Assembly: GCA_002437305.1 (NCBI GenBank)
Contig: DJOW01000055.1
Location: 1 to 64,000, forward strand
DNA from: Bacteroidales bacterium UBA6428
Lineage (GTDB): Bacteria; Bacteroidota; Bacteroidia; Bacteroidales; UBA932
Reading direction: 5' to 3'
Length of the DNA stretch: 64,000 bases
Both the position numbers and the translations under genes were made by a program. The notes beneath the pieces were generated by a model. That model was not told the DNA's origin. It saw only the letters and a list, made by a program, of their open reading frames with translations, and searched no databases. How positions within the stretch are numbered: position 1 is the first letter of the stretch; every line of letters starts with the position of its first letter. Positions 58,314 to 64,000 of the stretch are shown one piece after another.

Positions 58314-60965
58314 TTACTTTCCGTCAGAAGAAGGTATCTGGCGGATGTTGATGTCGCGCTGAGGGAACGGAATCTCTATTCCGGACTCATTCAACGCGTT
58401 GTAAATCCGCTCATTGGCAGCGGCAATATAGCCCACTCGCTGATCAACGAGGACATACTGCTTGACCACCAGATCCACACTGCTGTCCCCGAACCCGTTC
58501 AGTACAACCTTGATTCCGTAGCTTTCCTCTACCACCGGCCGTCCGAACTTGTCGGCGCGGCGGAGCGGTGCGAGAGCATTCAGGATCACCTGCCTTGTCT
58601 GTTCCACATCAGTCCCGTAGGCAACCCCGACAGGAAGACCGAGGAACTCGTAGGAATTGTTGCGGGTCAGATTCTTGAAGTTCTTGGCGAAAAGGGAACT
58701 GTTTGGAAAGGCCATCACGCTTCCATCAATCGCCTCAATCTGAGTGCTCTGGTAGGTGATGCTGTCAACTTTCCCTCGGACCCCGTCACACTCGATGTAG
58801 TCCCCGACGCGAAGACGCCCCGACATAAGCTGGACACCGTAGAAGAAGTTGTTGAGGATGTCCTTCATGGCAAATCCAAGACCTGCGGCCAGGCCGGCGG
58901 TTATCACCGACAGGGATTTTGTCGGAATGTTAAGCAAAGAGATTGTCACCATGAAGAAGGTTCCCCAGACAAGGATCCCGATCACATTGTTGGCCAGCGT
59001 CAGGTTCAATTCGTTCTCAGTGATGATCCTGGTCTTGGTCTGTCCCAGGGCCTGGCGCAGGCGGTAGATCCTGTAAAGCGCCCTGACCACGTAGCAGATG
59101 TACTTGAAGACATAGAACAGGCCAACCACAAGAACAATCCTGGACACGGACAGATGCAGATACTCGTAGTTGAAGAACGGGTAGAAGAACATGTCCATGC
59201 AGATCTCCGTAAGGTCAAACACCTCGGAGGCCATGTAAAGGCAGAAAGGAATCGACAGAAGGTAGAGCACCGGAATGCAGACCATTTCCAAAAGATCATA
59301 CAGCCAGGTAACAAGGATGAAGGATCCCTTGTCCTTCCCGACATCGTTCTGATGCTTGATCCTGTAGGCGCGCACAAGTATGTCAACCCTTTTGCGGCGG
59401 TACTTCCTGAGCAGGTCATCGCATGCCACGATCAACTGGAGCACGGTCAACTGGAATATCCACCAGATGTACACCTGAAGTCCAAGCAGGCTGTAACCGA
59501 CAATGGAGATCACGAAAGTGACCGAGGTGATGACAAAAGAAACTATCGCGTAGGAATTGTCACTCTTGGGCACCTTAGGTCCGTTGCGATGAATCGAGAC
59601 CCACTGCCAGAAGCCGAACACAGCCAGAAGCGGCGGAAAGACCAGCGCTATCAGACTGTTGGGAATGAATATGATCCTGAACGTGATGACCAGCAGTCCC
59701 ATCAGCATGACCGGAGTGTAAATCCTCATTCCATAGTTCAACTGCCCGCTGTCATTCCGGATCAAAAGCGAGGTGAGCACAGCGATAAGCAGCAGGGCGA
59801 ACTCGATCAGAAGCCCTGCGGCCATCGTGAAGAAATGCGAGGTGCCGGAGACATTCTTGGCCACCGCGATGACGACCACAAAAAGAACCGCGGCCCCGAG
59901 CATGAATATGGCGGCCTCCCTCTTGAGAAACCTCTCGGTCCTGAAGAACCTCACGCGGCGCATGAGCATCTTCACGATCAGCATGCTGAGCAGGGTGGCT
60001 ATGGCAAGATAGATGAGAACCATAAACGAGAACCCGATGACCATAGGCCCCCGCCATTCGCTCCTGACATCAGAGTAATAGGCACGCCCGTACTTGTCAC
60101 TGAAGTCCCTGGCCGCCCGCGATGAGTAAGATCCCAGATGTGTCAGGATTTTCCAGTAGTTGTCCTGCCCCTCAATGAATATCTTCTTCTGGACCATCTT
60201 GTAGCGCTCCTGGGCATAGTCATAAGCCTCTTTCAGGCGCTTGTCGGTGGTGTCATAGTACTCATTGTCCTCAATCATGTGGTCACGGACATCCGTGAAC
60301 ATCTTCAGAAGCCTGGTGGAGTAGAAAAGGCAACTGTCCCTCGCGACCTGCGACAGGCTGTCAAGGTGGAATGAGCCATGCCCGTGTTCCTCGCCCGCAC
60401 CTAGGGAATGGCCGTGTCCGGCATGCTCTGGATCCGCCGAATGCGCGTCAGAATAGGAATCGTTCGGTAGTACATGGCCTTGGAGTGTCGCGGCAAGAGA
60501 GTCCAGCAACGCCGAGCCGCCAAGACTGTCCGGCAGTTCGACCAATTCCGGAGGCAGCACCTTAAGGGCCATCACCAGCCTGTCATAACGGTCAATCTCC
60601 AAATCAAGGTAGGAAATGATGTTGTCATACGGCATCCGGCTCTGCGTAAAATTATGGTACTGATCCGTCACCTGCTGGAGAGCGTAGGTGAGGTCGAATG
60701 TGAAGTCCTGCTTCTGCGAGTACAGCATGAGCGACAACTCGTTGCAGCTCTGGATCAGGCGAACCAGCTCCGCATGCTGCACGTTGTCCTGCGACTCGTA
60801 GGCCAACTGGTTCCGCTCCATCTCACAGTATGCCTTCCGAAGCTCGAAGCGCAGAACCTGAAGCGTCTGAGCCAGATCCTTTTCATTGAACACGCCCCAC
60901 GACGGAGCCGCCACAGTCAGAAGCCCGGCGATTGTCAGTATTAACCTCCTGAGTATCCTCTTCAT
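58314..60965 (-). CDS. large MscS-family mechanosensitive channel
   Basis: An 883-residue channel. A signal peptide is followed by a periplasmic helical domain (about 25-300), about eight to ten membrane helices (310-680), and the MscS core (about 660-870): SLSVITAGLAAGLGFAMKDILNNFFYGVQLMSGRLRVGDYIECDGVRGKVDSITYQSTQIEAIDGSVMAFPNSSLFAKNFKN spans the pore helix and beta domain. It releases osmolytes under osmotic downshock. The periplasmic domain holds a His-rich loop (residues 163-200, eight His) not usual for the family. It lies 13 bases after GH3 and 12 bases before purN. Confidence 0.88.
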   Translation of the reverse strand: MKRILRRLILTIAGLLTVAAPSWGVFNEKDLAQTLQVLRFELRKAYCEMERNQLAYESQDNVQHAELVRLIQSCNELSLMLYSQKQDFTFDLTYALQQVTDQYHNFTQSRMPYDNIISYLDLEIDRYDRLVMALKVLPPELVELPDSLGGSALLDSLAATLQGHVLPNDSYSDAHSADPEHAGHGHSLGAGEEHGHGSFHLDSLSQVARDSCLFYSTRLLKMFTDVRDHMIEDNEYYDTTDKRLKEAYDYAQERYKMVQKKIFIEGQDNYWKILTHLGSYSSRAARDFSDKYGRAYYSDVRSEWRGPMVIGFSFMVLIYLAIATLLSMLIVKMLMRRVRFFRTERFLKREAAIFMLGAAVLFVVVIAVAKNVSGTSHFFTMAAGLLIEFALLLIAVLTSLLIRNDSGQLNYGMRIYTPVMLMGLLVITFRIIFIPNSLIALVFPPLLAVFGFWQWVSIHRNGPKVPKSDNSYAIVSFVITSVTFVISIVGYSLLGLQVYIWWIFQLTVLQLIVACDDLLRKYRRKRVDILVRAYRIKHQNDVGKDKGSFILVTWLYDLLEMVCIPVLYLLSIPFCLYMASEVFDLTEICMDMFFYPFFNYEYLHLSVSRIVLVVGLFYVFKYICYVVRALYRIYRLRQALGQTKTRIITENELNLTLANNVIGILVWGTFFMVTISLLNIPTKSLSVITAGLAAGLGFAMKDILNNFFYGVQLMSGRLRVGDYIECDGVRGKVDSITYQSTQIEAIDGSVMAFPNSSLFAKNFKNLTRNNSYEFLGLPVGVAYGTDVEQTRQVILNALAPLRRADKFGRPVVEESYGIKVVLNGFGDSSVDLVVKQYVLVDQRVGYIAAANERIYNALNESGIEIPFPQRDINIRQIPSSDGK

Positions 60966-60978
60966 CAGAATCCATGTA

Positions 60979-63315
60979 CTAATTCCAGACCTTGGTCTCC
61001 CTGCATGAGAGCATGAGCGACTGCCCGCCGCAGCTCATTCTGAAGTCCCCGGACTCCAGACGCCACTTCCCGTCGGTTCCGACAAACGCAAGCTCCTCAG
61101 CGGGAACCGTCAGCGAAACAACCTTGCTCTCGCCAGGAGCAAGCTCCACCTTGGTGAACCCGCGCAGACGTCTGACATCAGGGATCAGGCTGGCGACGAT
61201 GTCACTTGAATATAGCAGGACCGCCTCCTTGCCGTTGTGCGAGCCGGTGTTCCTGACTGTCACCTCAAACCTCAGATCATCTCCGGCGGTGAAGGATGAG
61301 CCATTCAGGCACTTGAAGTCTGAATATTCAAAGGTTGTGTAGCTGAGTCCGAAGCCGAAAGGCCACTGGACATTCATCGTCGCCTCATAGTTGTAGGCGC
61401 CGGCCATGGTCTCGCGGCTTTCCGTCACCTTATAATCATAGGTATGAAGCGAGTTGACGAACTTAGGATAGGTAAAAGGCAGCTTTCCACTGAAATTCTC
61501 CTCGCCGGACATCAACGCTGCAAGGGCGTCACCTCCATAATTGCCCGGAAGCATCACATCAATCACAGCTTTCGCCAGAGGCTCGATCTCACGCAGCACT
61601 CTAGGACGGCCTTCGTTAAGCACAAGGACAATCGGCTTCCCTGTCCTGGCCAGAGCCTTGACAAGTTCCTTCTGGTTGCCGGAAAGGTTAAGGTCATCAA
61701 TGTTTCCCGGAGTCTCGCAATAACTGTTCTCTCCCACGCAAGCCACAATCACATCAACCTTTGAAGCTGCGGCCACAGCCTTGGCTATCTGAGGAACGTT
61801 CTCCTTCTGCCATGCACCGGTTGACCAACGGTCGGTCTCATCGTAGGTCACACCCGGCTCATAGACCACATTACGCTCACCGAACTTCTGGGCCAACGCC
61901 TCATAAATCGTGTTGAAATCACCGGCGAAACGATCTGCGTCCCCTTGCCAGGTGTAAGACCAACCTCCGTTCAAGGACCTCATTGAATTGGAGTTAGGTC
62001 CAGTCACGAGGATTCTTTTCCCATATTCAAGAGGAAGGATATTCCCCTCGTTCTTGAGCAGCACCTCCGATTCGACCGCGGCAGCGTAGGAGGCGTCCTG
62101 GAACTCCTTGCATCCGAATCTGTCAAACCCTGACACATCCCATGTCGGATTGTCGAACAGTCCCAGACGGAACTTCAGGCGAAGCACCCTACGCACGGCG
62201 TCATCGATTCTTGACATCGGAATCAACCCGGCCTCCACGACTTCCTTGAGCTCGGTGCAGCAGGACGGATCGTAAGGCTCCATGATCATGTCGATCCCGG
62301 CGTTGATTCCCATAGCCAGAGCCTCCTTCCTGTCCTTCGCGACATGGTCCCTCTCAAACAGATTGTTGATGTCGGCCCAGTCGGTCACTATCATACCGTC
62401 CCAGTTCAGACCTTCCTTCACCCAACCGGTCAGAAGTTCCCTGTTGGCATGTGTAGGGACGCCGTTTATGGATGCGGAATTGACCATCACCGTCAAAGCG
62501 CCTGCCTCGAAACAATCCTTGAACGGGCGGAAAAACTTCTCTTTCAGATCATTCTCGGCCACAATCGCCGGTGTCCTGTCTTTTCCCGAGACCGGAACCC
62601 CATAGGCCATGAAATGCTTTATGCTGACTGCGACATGTTTGTCATCAATGTGGTTCGGATCATCGCCCTGGAGAGCCTTTGTCTCGGCGACTGCCATCTC
62701 AGCGTTAAGGTAGGCATCCTCGCCGAAGCTCTCCCACTGTCTTGGCCAGACAGGATTACGGCCAAGGTCCATGACCGGTGAGAAGACCCAAGGAACCATG
62801 GCGGCCCTGGTCTCGTAGGCCATGGCCTCGCCCATCGCACGGGCATATTCACGATTGAATGTCGCCGCAAGGTTGATTTCCTGCGGAAAGAGTGTCGCGT
62901 CTGCCAGGTAGCTCGCCCCGTGGATCATGTCAAGACCATAGATGCATGGGATCCCTATCCCTTCCATCGATTTTTTCTGAATTTCACTGATTAGCTTGGC
63001 TGTAAGTTCCCTGGACTGAGCTACATCCGCGAAAGTGTTCAGAATGGAGCCGACTTTCATCTCCCCTATTACTTTCTGAAGTTTGTCAGGATCTATCTCC
63101 GGCTTGCCCTGAACTGTGACAGTCGAAGATGTAAGTTGGATCATCTGACCGACCTTCTCTGTCAGGTCCATGCCTTTAAGTACACTGTCCACCTTTGCCT
63201 CAATCTCAGAATCCCGGCCGATGGCAGGAGCAACAGACTGGCTTTTTCTTTCGGCACATCCTTGGAGTACGCACAGCAGCGAGGCCGAGAATAAAATGAT
63301 TAGGTTCTTTTTCAT
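60979..63315 (-). CDS. GH3 beta-glucosidase-like lipoprotein
   Basis: A 778-residue GH3 enzyme with lipobox LQGC (Cys near 20). The (beta/alpha)8 domain carries LDMIHGASYLADATLFPQEINLAATFN, KHFMAYG and the nucleophile Asp in GMIVTDWADIN. The alpha/beta sandwich has GKRILVTGPNSNS and the later PLAKAVIDVMLPGNYGGDALAALMSGEENFSGKLPFTYPK. A C-terminal FnIII-like domain ends the protein. It resembles BglX-type enzymes and should remove terminal beta-glucosyl or related sugars in the periplasm or at the surface. It starts 18 bases after the M23 stop. Confidence 0.92.
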   Translation of the reverse strand: MKKNLIILFSASLLCVLQGCAERKSQSVAPAIGRDSEIEAKVDSVLKGMDLTEKVGQMIQLTSSTVTVQGKPEIDPDKLQKVIGEMKVGSILNTFADVAQSRELTAKLISEIQKKSMEGIGIPCIYGLDMIHGASYLADATLFPQEINLAATFNREYARAMGEAMAYETRAAMVPWVFSPVMDLGRNPVWPRQWESFGEDAYLNAEMAVAETKALQGDDPNHIDDKHVAVSIKHFMAYGVPVSGKDRTPAIVAENDLKEKFFRPFKDCFEAGALTVMVNSASINGVPTHANRELLTGWVKEGLNWDGMIVTDWADINNLFERDHVAKDRKEALAMGINAGIDMIMEPYDPSCCTELKEVVEAGLIPMSRIDDAVRRVLRLKFRLGLFDNPTWDVSGFDRFGCKEFQDASYAAAVESEVLLKNEGNILPLEYGKRILVTGPNSNSMRSLNGGWSYTWQGDADRFAGDFNTIYEALAQKFGERNVVYEPGVTYDETDRWSTGAWQKENVPQIAKAVAAASKVDVIVACVGENSYCETPGNIDDLNLSGNQKELVKALARTGKPIVLVLNEGRPRVLREIEPLAKAVIDVMLPGNYGGDALAALMSGEENFSGKLPFTYPKFVNSLHTYDYKVTESRETMAGAYNYEATMNVQWPFGFGLSYTTFEYSDFKCLNGSSFTAGDDLRFEVTVRNTGSHNGKEAVLLYSSDIVASLIPDVRRLRGFTKVELAPGESKVVSLTVPAEELAFVGTDGKWRLESGDFRMSCGGQSLMLSCRETKVWN

Positions 63316-63333
63316 GAAACTTATCCAAATAAA

Positions 63334-64000
63334 TTATTTCTTTGCAAGCGAATCAATTACATGTCGATAATGCCTAAAGACAGAATCCAGTGCCGGCATG
63401 TTTTCAGGCTTTATCGGTTCGGACGGTGGTGAATCCATCTTCAAAGGATTTATGGCCGTGCCGTTCTTCCAGACACGGAAATCCAGATGAGGGCCGGTTG
63501 AAAGCCCGGTTGAGCCGACATATCCGATCACATCGCCCTGACGGACTCTCGCCCCGGCCTTGATTCCCGTCCCGTAGCGGGACAGGTGCATGTAGCTGGT
63601 CGTGTAAACGGAATTATGACGGATCTTAACTGTGTTGCCTCCACCGTTCGTCCATCCAGCGTTCACCACCGTTCCGTCTCCAATCGTCATCACAGGAGTT
63701 CCTACCGGAGCGGCATAGTCCACGGCGGTGTGCGCCCTGACTTTTCCAGTCACAGGATGTTTCCTGTGATAGGAGAATCCGGAACTGATACGGGTGAACT
63801 TCAGCGGAGCCTTAAGAAAGGCCTTGCGGAGACTCTCCCCCTTCTCGTTCCAGTAAAGATTGCCACCGTCTCCCTGGTCGTACATGATGGCTGGAATCAT
63901 CTTCTCGTCCCTTATGAACTCCGCATAATATATTGTGTCCACAGCGATCACCTCACCCTCACATTTTCTCTGCTCATACAGAACCCGGAAACGGTCACCA
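63334..64000 (-). CDS. M23-family metallopeptidase (5' end cut)
   Basis: The C-terminal 222 residues of an M23 peptidase; the frame stays open to the window edge, so the start lies beyond it. The visible part begins DRFRVLYEQRKCEGEVIAVDTIYYAEF, a typical linker of Bacteroidetes M23 proteins, then RISSGFSYHRKHPVTGKVRAHTAVDYAAPVGTPV (first His and Asp zinc ligands) and GSTGLSTGPHLDFRVWKNG. In lysostaphin-type enzymes the last motif is HxH; here it is HLD, so the second His ligand is Asp. It should cleave peptidoglycan cross-links if active. It is first in the M23-GH3-MscS-purN run. Confidence 0.85.
   Translation of the reverse strand, partial: GDRFRVLYEQRKCEGEVIAVDTIYYAEFIRDEKMIPAIMYDQGDGGNLYWNEKGESLRKAFLKAPLKFTRISSGFSYHRKHPVTGKVRAHTAVDYAAPVGTPVMTIGDGTVVNAGWTNGGGNTVKIRHNSVYTTSYMHLSRYGTGIKAGARVRQGDVIGYVGSTGLSTGPHLDFRVWKNGTAINPLKMDSPPSEPIKPENMPALDSVFRHYRHVIDSLAKK

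Noticed and set aside
59154..60125. 323-codon plus-strand frame opposite the MscS gene
   Set aside because: Antisense shadow rich in His, Asp and Glu, as expected from the complement of membrane-protein codons.

Overview
The window looks like chromosome of a Bacteroidales bacterium with a GC content that I estimate by eye in the mid-50s. The evidence is a SusC/SusD pair, GH97, GH78 and GH3 enzymes, CBM9-like and golvesin/amidase proteins, a TIGR02757 protein, an UPF0597-type cysteine desulfidase, LytS/LytTR signalling, and Bacteroidetes-type promoters (TTTG, about 20 bp, then TAnnTTTG). Shine-Dalgarno sequences are nearly absent. The genus cannot be fixed from the sequence. There are no rRNA genes, insertion sequences, phage genes or CRISPR arrays, and one tRNA gene (Ser-CGA). 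No gene-free stretch exceeds 300 bases; the longest are about 200-240 bases and are described as features.

Layout. 77-2991 (-): a TPR lipoprotein-like/secreted protein and a WalJ-like metallo-hydrolase. 3063-11382 (+): an operon-like run of an M28-fold protein without its zinc histidines, an MsbA-type ABC exporter, a CBM9-like protein, VanZ-like, a split amidase/golvesin protein and a cysteine desulfidase. 11592-13437 (-): RsmI-like methylase and alkaline phosphatase. 13539-16301 (+): folB, mtaB, PhnP-like hydrolase. 16302-18200 (-): recQ. 18390-19994 (+): pckA with a clear promoter and terminator. 20062-20974 (-): crcB and a tyrosine phosphatase. 21160-29126 (+): a SusC/SusD locus with two extra surface lipoproteins, then a FecCD-type permease and ATPase. 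29205-33107 (+): polA, an ECF sigma factor, rsmG. 33141-34350 (-): nitroreductase lipoprotein, greA. 34600-43513 (+): a long run of peptide transporter, TIGR02757, zeta-like kinase, tldD, tldE, FKBP, glycosyltransferase, trkA.

43547-45688 (-) is a patchwork of an AT-richer flavodoxin, a remnant of a YbjQ-type gene, tRNA-Ser, YhhN and a lone Vsr endonuclease. 45925-50203 (-) holds a GH78-like and a GH97 enzyme ending in a strong terminator. 50408-57578 (+) is a TolC/MacA/MacB efflux system followed by a nuclease-like ORF with its own promoter and a LytS/LytTR two-component pair. 57714-64000 (-) is a tightly packed run of M23 peptidase (cut by the window edge), GH3, a large MscS channel and purN.

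The most unusual material is repeat structure. (1) Between lytTR and purN lie six CGTGMG half-sites in alternating orientation with an exact 50-bp period (57598-57726). (2) A REP-like palindrome sits in frame inside mtaB, and diverged copies of it form a composite insert in the linker of the LytTR regulator. (3) The hexamer GAATAT/ATATTC is strongly over-represented across the whole window, in genes, at start codons and between genes.
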